Shown here: positions 33,400 through 41,616 of the stretch, piece after piece
Layout: each line of letters opens with the position of its first letter
Numbering within the stretch: the first letter of the stretch is position 1
DNA from: Myxococcales bacterium
GTDB lineage: Bacteria > Myxococcota_A > UBA796 > GCA-2862545
NCBI GenBank assembly: GCA_019634415.1
Contig: JAHQVJ010000059.1
Location: 1 to 64,000 of the forward strand
Reading direction: 5' to 3'
DNA length: 64,000 bases
Translations under genes and position numbers: made by a program
The notes under the pieces: model-generated
What the model was told of the DNA's origin: nothing
The model's database searches: none
The model's input: only the letters and a program-made list of their open reading frames with translations

Positions 33400-35915
33400 T
33401 CGATGTCGTCGCGACGGACCTCCTCGGCACCGGGAAACACCGACGCGTCGGTGTCGTCACAGTCGAGGCAGGCGATCACACCATCGCCGTCGGCATCCGT
33501 CTCCTCCGCCGGATCGCAGTTGGTGTCGACCTCGTCGCAGGTCTCGACAGCCCCCGGGAAGCGCTCTGTGTCGTGGTCGTCGCAGTCCACGTCGCACATC
33601 GACCCGTCGCCGTCGTAGTCCTGGATGGGGAAGCAGCCGGTGCCCTCGGCGTCGAGCTGGTAGTCCCAGATCCCGCGGCCGTAGGTGCCGAAGCGCATGG
33701 TGTTCTCGGACACCAGGGCCTCGACGCTCCAGTACAGCGTGATGGGGGCATCGGTGCCGGTGATGTCGACCCACTCCGGATCGTCCCAGTGGCGCACGTA
33801 GGCGGCCTGCTGGGTGGCGGCGAAGAGGCGTCCGGAGCCGTCGGGGGCTTCCTCGATGTCGTAGATGTGGGTGTCGCCCAGCCCCTCGTCCCAGGGGAAC
33901 CACGTGCGGCCGCCGTCGTCGGTGCGGTACACGCCGGTCTGCCCGTAGCCACCACCGCCCACGACTGCGCGTCGTACGTCGGTCAGCGACGCGTGTAGCG
34001 CGTGGCCGTAGAAGTAGTGCCCCCAGGGCCCGTTGGATCCGGAGGCTTCCCAGGTGCGACCGTGATCGGCCGAGTGGTACAGCTGCCCGTCGGAGGTGGC
34101 CAGCAACGCGATCTCGGGGTCGACGGGCGAGAACTCCAGCGCGCTGACGTAGCTGTCGCCCTCCTCGCCGGCGAAGGAGCGCTCGCTCCAGCGCTCGGCG
34201 ACCCAGTCGTCCAGCTCGGGATCGTAGTCGTAGCGCCACAGCTCGTCGGCGGGGAAGAAGAAGGCGCGGCGCCGGTCGGGATCGGCCTGGATGGGTGGTA
34301 GCCAGGCGGCGTTCCGGGCCTCCGGTGGGTACGGCAGGCCCCGCATCTCGGGCTCCTCGCCGCCGATCTGCACCAAGATGAAGCCTGGATACACGCTGTA
34401 GACGTAGCGGTGGGTGCCGTCGCCCGACGTGAGGTGGCCGTAGTCGCCCGACAGGATCTGATCGAACTCCCACAGCTCGTCGCCCTGATCGAGGGCTCCC
34501 GTGATCTGGTAGCCCTGGTCCTGCGAGCCAGCGGCCACGTGGCGTGGATCCTCGGTGGAGGTCAGCGTGCTGTAGTACTGGCTGATCCGGAGCCCCGTCA
34601 TGGACAGGTTGGCCACGGTGCCGAGCTGATCGGTGGAGCGGTAGGGCCCACCGTCGGTGGAGACGTACCAGATCTCGCCGTCCGGGCCGTCGGGGATGAC
34701 GTCCACGCCCATGATGTCGGCGTGCAGCTGGCCGGCGATGTCTTCGTAGTAAGCGTCCCAGCGGTTCTGGATCTGGAAGGAGGCGCCGCCGTCGCGGCTC
34801 ACGTGCAGCTCCACACCACCCCAGACCACGAGATCGGGATCGCGGATGCTGGCATCGACGCGGCCCCAGTAGTCGGACACGTCGGTGTAGACGGTGTCCC
34901 AGGTCTCGCCTGCGTCGTCGGAGCGATAGAGCAAGGGGGCGTCTTCGTCCATGACGTAGAGCGTGGGGGCGCCGGCCTCCGAGCCGGCGAGGCGGCCACC
35001 CTGCAGCTCGGCGTCCACGGTGCCCTGGGGCTCGAAGGTGTCGCCGTCGTCGTCGCTGATGTGCAGCTGCCCGTCGTCGAGTAGATACAGCCGGCTGCTG
35101 CCGGTGCGCTCTGCCCACACATCGCAGGCGAACCCGCCACAGTCGTAGACGGCGGTGAAGCTGCGGCCGCCATCGCTGGAGCGCGACAGCACGTAGCGAT
35201 CGCCGATCCAGCGGATCACGTAGAGCGTGTCGCGACCGTCGGGCTGGTGCACGAAGCTGCGCAGCCAGCCCCAAGGCAGCCCGGTGGCAGCGGTCCAGGT
35301 CTGGCCGCCGTCGTCGGAGCCGTGCACCAGGCCCTCGTTGGTGGCGGCCACCAGGCGATCGGGGTCGCCCGCGTTGGCGGGGGGCAGCACGGCCAGGTGG
35401 TGGGCGCCGCCGTACAGCCCGTCGCCCAGCGGCTGCCAGTCCTCGGCGGCCGCGGTGCCTCGCCACACCCCGCCGAGGGCGCTGCCCACGTACAGGTCGC
35501 CGTCGGTGCCGTGGGCCACGGCGTGGGCGCGGCCGGATTGGTTGTCGCTGCCGCGCTCCTGCCAGCTCACCACGGGTCGGATCCCCAAGGTGCGACGGAC
35601 CTCCTCGTAGCGGCGGGCCATGCGTGCGAGCCCTTCCTGGCGGTCGAGCATCTTCCAGTCGACGCCGGGAGGGCTCTTGTGGATCTCGTGGAACCAAGCC
35701 TTGCGCTTCTGCTTGTGCACGCCCTCGGCGCGCTCGTCGAGCCAGTTGTCGATGGGCGGCTGGGGCACGGGGATCTTGCCGTTCGGCAGCGCCACGCTGT
35801 CGGCGGGTAGCTGACGAGTCTCCTCCTCCGCCGGGGGAAGGGGCTCTATGGTGAGCACGGCCATTGCCGAGAGCGCCAGCAGGATGGCTGTCCCAATCCA
35901 CAGACCTCGACGCAC
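33279..35915 (-). CDS. surface beta-propeller protein with MopE-like repeats and MYXO-CTERM
   Basis: 878 residues from GTG 35915, chosen for its GGAGG five bases upstream and the signal segment that follows (LWIGTAILLALSAMAVLTI). Most of it is sortilin/BNR-type beta-propeller, with Asp-box-like repeats such as SDDGGQTW, SSDGGRSF, SRDGGASF, SADHGRTW and TDDGGRTW. The C-terminal 100 residues carry two MopE-like metal-binding units of the form DxDGDG..CDVDCDD...FPGA.E.CD. It ends in CGCTSSPSG, a hydrophobic stretch and SRRRRD, a MYXO-CTERM sorting signal. It is probably exported and surface-anchored. Related proteins include exo-glycosidases, but no catalytic motif is visible. Confidence 0.85.
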   Translation of the reverse strand: MRRGLWIGTAILLALSAMAVLTIEPLPPAEEETRQLPADSVALPNGKIPVPQPPIDNWLDERAEGVHKQKRKAWFHEIHKSPPGVDWKMLDRQEGLARMARRYEEVRRTLGIRPVVSWQERGSDNQSGRAHAVAHGTDGDLYVGSALGGVWRGTAAAEDWQPLGDGLYGGAHHLAVLPPANAGDPDRLVAATNEGLVHGSDDGGQTWTAATGLPWGWLRSFVHQPDGRDTLYVIRWIGDRYVLSRSSDGGRSFTAVYDCGGFACDVWAERTGSSRLYLLDDGQLHISDDDGDTFEPQGTVDAELQGGRLAGSEAGAPTLYVMDEDAPLLYRSDDAGETWDTVYTDVSDYWGRVDASIRDPDLVVWGGVELHVSRDGGASFQIQNRWDAYYEDIAGQLHADIMGVDVIPDGPDGEIWYVSTDGGPYRSTDQLGTVANLSMTGLRISQYYSTLTSTEDPRHVAAGSQDQGYQITGALDQGDELWEFDQILSGDYGHLTSGDGTHRYVYSVYPGFILVQIGGEEPEMRGLPYPPEARNAAWLPPIQADPDRRRAFFFPADELWRYDYDPELDDWVAERWSERSFAGEEGDSYVSALEFSPVDPEIALLATSDGQLYHSADHGRTWEASGSNGPWGHYFYGHALHASLTDVRRAVVGGGGYGQTGVYRTDDGGRTWFPWDEGLGDTHIYDIEEAPDGSGRLFAATQQAAYVRHWDDPEWVDITGTDAPITLYWSVEALVSENTMRFGTYGRGIWDYQLDAEGTGCFPIQDYDGDGSMCDVDCDDHDTERFPGAVETCDEVDTNCDPAEETDADGDGVIACLDCDDTDASVFPGAEEVRRDDIDQDCDGEDLRGCGCTSSPSGAPLAAAGFLVLFAVSRRRRD

Positions 35916-35988
35916 GGAGCCTCCACCTGGGCGTGACGCCCGAGGCCCTCCTATGTCCTGAGACTCGGAATCTAAAGAGAGGCTCGTG

Positions 35989-37698
35989 TCAAAACAACCC
36001 GAAGCTGTCTTCGAGCCCGTCGAGGAAGACCGCGCATCCAGCCAGCACCTCGGACGAGGCAAGTGCCTCGCGGCCGGCGGGGCCGATGTCGTTGCGCCGA
36101 AGGCCGAGGTTCGTGAGGTTGGGTAAGCCCGAGCTGGACGCCAGCGCCACGGCCCCGCCGTCGCCCAACTGGTTGGCCTCGAGGGTGAGGGAGACGAGCT
36201 GGCGCAGCCCTGTGTTGCTCGCCAACGCGGCAGCTCCGGCGTCGCCGATCTCGTTGTCCATGAGGCGGAGGATTCCGAGCCGTGGCAGTCCCGTACCCGA
36301 CGCCAGCGCAGCGGCGCCTTCGTCTCGGAGCCGGTTGAACGACAGCTCCAAGATCCGCAGTGCGGGGAACGCTGTGGCAGACGCCACAGCGGTGGCTCCC
36401 GTGGCGCTGATCCCGTTTCGTCCGATCCGCAGCATGGTCAGCCGCGACAGGGCGGTGCCGAAGGCCAACGCCGCGGCGCCGTCGTCACCGAGTGCGTTGT
36501 TGTCGAGCCCCAGGGTGGTGAGGCTGGGCAGACCGGTGGCGCTGGCGAGGGAGGCTGCCCCCGTGGTGCCCACGCGGTTGTCCCACAGGTCGAGGTGGGC
36601 GAGAAGAGGCAGGTGGGTCGACGTGCCGAGTGCCGCGGCACCCACCGCTCCGATGTCGTTGTCGCGGAGCCAGAGTCGGGCCAGCTGTGCCAGACCGGTG
36701 GTGTTCGCGAGCGCAGCGGCTCCTTCGTCACCCAGTCGATTGCCTCCGACGTCCAGGAAGGCGAGCTCGGGCAGCGCCGTCGCAGCGGCCAGCTGTGCGG
36801 CACCTGCTGCGCCGATCTGGTTGCGCGACAGCACGAGGGAGGTGAGCTTCGGCAGCCCGGTGGCCGAGGCCAGGGCCGCGGCGCCGCGGTCGCCCAGCTG
36901 GTTTCGACTCAGATCGAGCCCCTGCAGCCCCTGCAGCCCGAGCGCGCCGGCCAGTACGGTGGCTCCGTCGACGCCCAGGGCGTTCGTGGACAGATCGAGG
37001 GTCTTCAGCGCAGGTAGGCCGCTGGGCTGTGCCAGCGCGCGTGCACCGGGCACGGCGATCCGATTGCCGCGGAGGATCAGGGTGGTGAGCTCACGCAGCC
37101 CGGAGGCGTGTGCGAGGGCGGTCGCACCGACGTCGCCCACCCCTTGATGGGTCATGTCGAGGGTCGTGAGCCCGGGGAGCCCTCGTGCCGCTGCCAGGGC
37201 GTGGGCTCCCTCGTCGCCCACACTCGAGCCGGCTAGCTCCAGGGCCCCGATCGCCTCCAGGCCCGGGCTGGAGGCCAGGTGGGCGCATGCCCCGGAGGAC
37301 ATCTCCAGGCTGGAGATCTTCAGCCGGGTGAGCAGCGCTGCGTGGGGCTGCGCGAGGACCGAGCGCAGGTCGTCCACGACGGAATCGTCCCAGGGGCGAT
37401 TGATCCGAATCCGGTGCAGGAAGCCGTGGGTCCAGTCGAGCGCCTCGAACCCCTCGGGCAGCTCCACGCCCGAGCGCCACCGTGCTTCGTGGGTGGCCCG
37501 CAGCTGCCTTGCCTCGCGCTGCCGGGCGATGCGTTGCGCACGGGGGGACCCGTCTGCGCGCTCGAGGTGGATGAGCCGACCGCGGGGGTCCCCTCGGTCC
37601 GTGAGCCAGTCCGCCAGCACCGACCACGCCGCGTCGTCGGCGGGTCGCGTCCGGGCCGCCTCGAAGAGCTGGCGCCGTGTGTCGGACGTCGACGACAT
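35989..37698 (-). CDS. TIGR02996 domain and leucine-rich repeat protein
   Basis: 569 residues from ATG 37698. Residues about 5-50 (LFEAARTRPADDAAWSVLADWLTDRGDPRG) match TIGR02996, a small domain found next to repeats in Planctomycetes and Myxococcota. From about residue 150 there are roughly 15 leucine-rich repeats of 27 residues of the ribonuclease-inhibitor type (pattern GLxxLxLxxNxIGDxGAAALAxATGLP). They are alike enough to suggest recent expansion. No signal peptide, so cytoplasmic. It may be a protein-interaction scaffold. It lies 13 bases downstream of the sulfotransferase on the same strand. Confidence 0.85.
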   Translation of the reverse strand: MSSTSDTRRQLFEAARTRPADDAAWSVLADWLTDRGDPRGRLIHLERADGSPRAQRIARQREARQLRATHEARWRSGVELPEGFEALDWTHGFLHRIRINRPWDDSVVDDLRSVLAQPHAALLTRLKISSLEMSSGACAHLASSPGLEAIGALELAGSSVGDEGAHALAAARGLPGLTTLDMTHQGVGDVGATALAHASGLRELTTLILRGNRIAVPGARALAQPSGLPALKTLDLSTNALGVDGATVLAGALGLQGLQGLDLSRNQLGDRGAAALASATGLPKLTSLVLSRNQIGAAGAAQLAAATALPELAFLDVGGNRLGDEGAAALANTTGLAQLARLWLRDNDIGAVGAAALGTSTHLPLLAHLDLWDNRVGTTGAASLASATGLPSLTTLGLDNNALGDDGAAALAFGTALSRLTMLRIGRNGISATGATAVASATAFPALRILELSFNRLRDEGAAALASGTGLPRLGILRLMDNEIGDAGAAALASNTGLRQLVSLTLEANQLGDGGAVALASSSGLPNLTNLGLRRNDIGPAGREALASSEVLAGCAVFLDGLEDSFGLF

Positions 37699-37711
37699 GT
37701 TCGGCCCGTCG

Positions 37712-38836
37712 CTACTCCGCCTTGGCCGCCTGCAGGTGTGGCAGGGGGGTGAGGAAGGTGTCGTAGAAGAACGCACAGTCGCGCCGGATCTGGTCGGCGT
37801 CGAGGTTGAACTTCGCCAGGTCGTACTTGTGCTTGCTCTTGTAGGCACGCTGCTTGTCGGCACGCTCGGCGATGGTCTGCTGCAGCTCGTCGCCCGGCTC
37901 GTGGCCGATGAACTCGAGCAGCTCGCCCATCACCACCTCGAACTCTCCCATCATGCGGTCGTAGCGCACCACATAGACGTTGTCGCGAGGGATGCGGCCC
38001 GAGGTGTAGTCGTCGTGGAAGCGCTGCAGGAGCATCACGAACGCCTTGTAGATGCGGTCGAACCACATCTGCCGCGTGGCCTCGGGCAGCGACCAGAAGC
38101 CGAAGGCCTCCTCGAGCACACCCGTCACGAGGCTCATGCCCGAGGGGAAGATGGCCACCGGATCCCGCGCCATGTACAGCATCTTGGCGTCGGGGAAGCG
38201 CTCCAGGAACTGGGGCACCCGCGGCGACACGCTGAACAGCTTGGCCACCGCGCAGACCGCGTGGTGGGCCACCAGGTTCCGCTTCCACAGCCCCTCGATC
38301 CACTCGAAGTCGCGGGCCGAGGTGTCGCGCGAGGCGGGGTCGACGGTGTGCAGCAAGTCCTCGTCGTCGAAGGCGAGGAAGAAGCCGTAGAGGAAGAAGC
38401 CGTCGAAGAAGCGGGTGATCATGGAGGCGTCGTCGGTCTCCACGGAGCCGAGGCTGGTCTTGTGGACCTCGGGCTTGTGGAAGCGGGCGGGGCTCACGGC
38501 CTCCAGGATGGGCAACACCGGCTTGAGCAGGGTCTGCAGCGTCAGCGACGCGAACACCATGCGGTACAGCTCCATGCCCGATCCGAGCTGATGATCGGTG
38601 AGGAAGCGCTGCAGGAACGTGGTGCCGGTGCGCGGATTGCCGATCAACACGATGGGTGAGGTGATCTGCTTCTTCTGGATGGACGGGAAGAAGATCCGGT
38701 CCAGGACGCGGCCGGTGTTGACGACCAAGCGAAGCACGGGGACGTACACCGACACCACGACGCCGAAGAGCCTCGCTCCAAAGACCTTTCGGACGATGGC
38801 GCGAACGCGGCGGATGCGGTCGGAGGGGGAGTTCAT
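37712..38836 (-). CDS. sulfotransferase family protein
   Basis: 374 residues from ATG 38836; longer frames upstream lack homology. The 5'-PAPS loop is LIGNPRTGTTFLQRFL near residue 70, and the 3'-phosphate segment is ARDPVAIFPSGMSL. A hydrophobic stretch at about 20-40 (LFGVVVSVYVPVLRLVV) may bind the membrane. It would transfer sulfate from PAPS to a hydroxyl or amine, probably of a lipid or carbohydrate, judging from similar bacterial enzymes. A sulfatase gene lies 8 kb away but in a separate operon. Confidence 0.85.
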   Translation of the reverse strand: MNSPSDRIRRVRAIVRKVFGARLFGVVVSVYVPVLRLVVNTGRVLDRIFFPSIQKKQITSPIVLIGNPRTGTTFLQRFLTDHQLGSGMELYRMVFASLTLQTLLKPVLPILEAVSPARFHKPEVHKTSLGSVETDDASMITRFFDGFFLYGFFLAFDDEDLLHTVDPASRDTSARDFEWIEGLWKRNLVAHHAVCAVAKLFSVSPRVPQFLERFPDAKMLYMARDPVAIFPSGMSLVTGVLEEAFGFWSLPEATRQMWFDRIYKAFVMLLQRFHDDYTSGRIPRDNVYVVRYDRMMGEFEVVMGELLEFIGHEPGDELQQTIAERADKQRAYKSKHKYDLAKFNLDADQIRRDCAFFYDTFLTPLPHLQAAKAE

Positions 38837-38905
38837 CGAGCAGCTCGCAGTGCTGAAGGAACGGAGGTGTGGTGCGCTGTGAACCCGTTCGAGGCGGGTG
38901 CGCAT

Positions 38906-38952
38906 GTCTACAATGATCGATGTGCGTCGAGCGGATCGCATCAAGTGTAGAC
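38906..38952. repeat. inverted repeat between era and the sulfotransferase gene
   Basis: GTCTACA (38906-38912) and TGTAGAC (38946-38952) are exact inverted repeats enclosing a second partial pairing of GATGTGCG with CGCATC. The 190-base gap lies after the era... operon's last gene is passed on the minus strand, that is, between the era stop (39027) and the sulfotransferase start (38836). It could be a terminator for the mnmA-rnc-era operon without a T-tract, or a regulatory site for the sulfotransferase. Confidence 0.35.
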
Positions 38953-39026
38953 GCTCGAAAGGGAAGCGGCTGCTGGAAGGCCCGCGCAGGATTCCGGCTC
39001 AGCAGACGCGACCTGCGGCAGTCCAG

Positions 39027-39986
39027 CTACCCTTGGTTGCCGTCGTCGAAGCCCACACGACGCAGGCCGCGGACCGATCGCGTCCAGTCGCGCTCGACCC
39101 GCACGTACAGCTCGAGGTACACGCGGCAGCCGAGCAGATCCACCAGCTCGTGACGCGCCATGGTGCCGATGCGCTTGAGCATGTCGCCGCCCTTGCCGAT
39201 CACGATGCCCTTCTGCGAGGCGCGCTCCACCACCACGTCGGCGTAGATCCGCACGATGTTCTTGGCCTCGCGGTCGGACTCGTCGAACTGGCGCACCACC
39301 ACATGGGTGGCGTAGGGCACCTCCTGCTCGGTGAGGTGGAACACCTTCTCGCGCACGATCTCGGAGACGAGGAAGCGCTCGGAGACCTGCGCCCAGTCCT
39401 CGGCAGGAAACAGCGCGGGACCCGCGGGCAGCGCGGAGCGCACCTCCTCGAGCAGCTTCGGCACCCCGTCGCCGGTGAGTGCCGAGACGGGCACGGCGGC
39501 CGCCACGTCGATGATCTCGCTCACGGCGCCGATGACGGGCAGCAGGAGCGGATGGGGAACCACGTCCACCTTGTTGGCCACGAAGATGACGGGACGCCCG
39601 CTCGCCGCCAGCAGCTGCACGATGTCGCGGTCCACCGCGTCGAGCACGGAGGTGTTGTCCTCGGCGCGGCGGGCCATCGCCGTCATGTCGCCGATCCAGC
39701 ACACGGCGTCGACGTCTTCCAGGGCTGCCTTGGCGCGGGCCACCATGGAGCGATTCAGCTCGGTGAACGCCTCGTGGATACCCGGCGTGTCCACCAACAC
39801 CGCCTGCATGCCCTCGTCGCTGTGGATGCCCACGATGCGGTTGCGGGTGGTCTGTGGCTTGGCGCTGGTGATGGCGAGCTTGGAGCCGAGGATGCGGTTG
39901 AGGAGGGTGGACTTGCCGGCGTTGGGCCGACCGATGAGGGCGACGTAGCCGCAGCGAAAGGCACTGTCGTCGTCTTCTTGGCTCAT
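39027..39986 (-). CDS. era: GTPase Era
   Basis: 319 residues. Essential GTPase that binds the 3' end of 16S rRNA during 30S assembly. G1 is GRPNAGKST near residue 19, G2 PQTTRN, G3 DTPG, G4 NKVD and G5 SALTG. The C-terminal KH domain has KGIVIGKGGDMLKRIG. Full length. ATG overlaps the stop of the radical SAM gene by four bases (ATGA), the last gene of the mnmA-rnc-radical SAM-era operon. Confidence 0.97.
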   Translation of the reverse strand: MSQEDDDSAFRCGYVALIGRPNAGKSTLLNRILGSKLAITSAKPQTTRNRIVGIHSDEGMQAVLVDTPGIHEAFTELNRSMVARAKAALEDVDAVCWIGDMTAMARRAEDNTSVLDAVDRDIVQLLAASGRPVIFVANKVDVVPHPLLLPVIGAVSEIIDVAAAVPVSALTGDGVPKLLEEVRSALPAGPALFPAEDWAQVSERFLVSEIVREKVFHLTEQEVPYATHVVVRQFDESDREAKNIVRIYADVVVERASQKGIVIGKGGDMLKRIGTMARHELVDLLGCRVYLELYVRVERDWTRSVRGLRRVGFDDGNQG

Positions 39987-40918
39987 CCTTCGTGCTCCAA
40001 CACGAACTCCCCGCGCTTCAGATCCGGATCGGGCCGGACCTTCAGACGAGCCAACGAGTGTTGGGCGCGGAGGGTGCGGATGTGTTGATTGTATGGTCCA
40101 CGGGTGCGGGTTTCATCGGCGGGATGGCATCGGATGGCCACCCGCGACCCCGCAGCGATGCCCGACAGGCGGCTCTGCAGCGTATCGAGGGTTCTGCGCG
40201 CTTCGACCAACTGGCGCAGCGCGGAATGGCGCGGACCCCCCACCGCTCGCCCGAGCCCGTCGGGGCCGGGATTCTGCCCGATGCGAATCACGGTGACCCC
40301 AGCTCCCTCGAGCAGGTCGAGCAAGGCCCGGCAGATGGTGATGGCGGCACCGAGATCCAGCGGCCTGTACCGACCGTCCATGTGCACCTCGCGCAGCCCG
40401 CTGTCGGCGAGGACGAGCACGGGGTGCAGCCGTGCGAAGTCGACCTGCCGGGCGAGCTCGGTGGCGTCGGCGAGCATGCCCTCGTGATCGGTGCCAGGCA
40501 GCCCGGGCGCGAGCACCGCGCCGGTGCGGAGCCCCATGGCGCGCAGCCCCTCGAGCTGTTCCAGGACCAGACGACGGCGATGGGGGCGGCGCACCTGCCG
40601 CAGGGCGTGGTCGGACAGCGAGAGCAGATCGAGCTCGATCCCGATGGCCCCTGCCTCCTTCAGCCGCTTGGCGTCGGCACGAGACAACAGATCGGGTCGT
40701 ACCCGCGCGACGAAGGGCAGTCCGCCGAGCGCCTCCAGCAGCTCGTCCGTGGGAGGTGGGCCGCCGTAGAACCCAGCGCGTAGCTCGGAGCTGCGCTCCT
40801 GGTAGTGCTGCACCAGGGCCGAGACGAGCTCCGCGGTGGGGGGCGGCGGCGGCGGGGGGCACAGCAGGCATCGCTGTGGCTCGTGGCAGCAGCCGAGCTG
40901 GATGGGCACCACGCTCAC
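39983..40918 (-). CDS. Elp3-like radical SAM protein with unusual cysteine spacing
   Basis: 311 residues from GTG 40918, in a four-base overlap with rnc. The N terminus VVPIQLGC with CCHEPQRCLLC matches the opening of Elp3/YhcC-like radical SAM proteins (PI.L..GC....C..C). The usual C-x3-C-x2-C is replaced by C11-x5-C17-x2-C20, or C10-x6-C17. Seven consecutive prolines follow directly. Later parts look family-like: IELDLLSLSDHALRQVRRPH, LEGLRAMGLRTGAVLAPGLPG, HPVLVLADSGL. Radical SAM genes between rnc and era are known in other deltaproteobacteria, but function is not established. tRNA modification is a guess from its neighbours. Confidence 0.72.
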   Translation of the reverse strand: MSVVPIQLGCCHEPQRCLLCPPPPPPPTAELVSALVQHYQERSSELRAGFYGGPPPTDELLEALGGLPFVARVRPDLLSRADAKRLKEAGAIGIELDLLSLSDHALRQVRRPHRRRLVLEQLEGLRAMGLRTGAVLAPGLPGTDHEGMLADATELARQVDFARLHPVLVLADSGLREVHMDGRYRPLDLGAAITICRALLDLLEGAGVTVIRIGQNPGPDGLGRAVGGPRHSALRQLVEARRTLDTLQSRLSGIAAGSRVAIRCHPADETRTRGPYNQHIRTLRAQHSLARLKVRPDPDLKRGEFVLEHEG

Positions 40919-41616
40919 GGGGCCTCCCCCCGCAAGGCCTGCTCGGCGGCCTGCTTGGCTGCGGCCCGCTTCGAACGGCCCTCTCCGCGGCCGAGCAGCT
41001 CGTCGCCGGAGCGCACCTCCACGACGAAGCGTGGCTCGTGGGCGGGGCCCGCACGGTCCACCACCTCGTAGGTCGGGGTGGGGCCCCCGTGACGCTGCAG
41101 GCGCTCCTGCAGCAGACTGCGCGGGTCCTTCCAGCCGCCGGTGGCCTCGGCCTGCAGCAGACGCAGGGGCTCGGCGAGCCACTGCGCCACCAGCGCGTGG
41201 GCAGCGGACATCCCGGCGTCGGTGTAGACCGCCCCCAGCAAGGCCTCCATGGCGCCCGCGAGCACCTTGGGCCGATCTCGGCCACCGGTGGCCTGCTCAC
41301 CCACGCCCAGCTGCAGCGCCGCACCCACGTCGAGGCGCCGTCCCAGGGCCGCCAGCGCCTTGGTGCTCACCACGCGCGACCGGAGGCGCGAGAGCTGGCC
41401 CTCCGGCGCATCCGGGAAGTGATCCATGAGCAGCACCGTGGAGGCGAGCTGCAGCACGGCGTCCCCCAGGAACTCGAGGCGCTCGTTGTCGGGCACCTCG
41501 TTCTCGTGGGCGAAGGTGGAGTGCGTCATGGCTTGCGCGAGCAGGCTCGGATCGTGGAAGGCGTGCCCCACGGCCTGGGCCAGAGTCTCCAGGGGATCGG
41601 TGATGTCGTCGTCCAT
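40915..41616 (-). CDS. rnc: ribonuclease III
   Basis: 233 residues, usual length. Cleaves double-stranded RNA, including the pre-rRNA stems. The catalytic signature NERLEFLGDAVL is near residue 45, the second acidic site in LAGAMEALLGAVYTDAG near 115, and the C-terminal dsRNA-binding domain begins DPRSLLQERLQ and ends GEGRSKRAAAKQAAEQAL. ATG 41616 overlaps the mnmA stop by one base. Position before era is conserved in most bacteria, with the extra radical SAM gene inserted. Confidence 0.96.
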   Translation of the reverse strand: MDDDITDPLETLAQAVGHAFHDPSLLAQAMTHSTFAHENEVPDNERLEFLGDAVLQLASTVLLMDHFPDAPEGQLSRLRSRVVSTKALAALGRRLDVGAALQLGVGEQATGGRDRPKVLAGAMEALLGAVYTDAGMSAAHALVAQWLAEPLRLLQAEATGGWKDPRSLLQERLQRHGGPTPTYEVVDRAGPAHEPRFVVEVRSGDELLGRGEGRSKRAAAKQAAEQALRGEAP

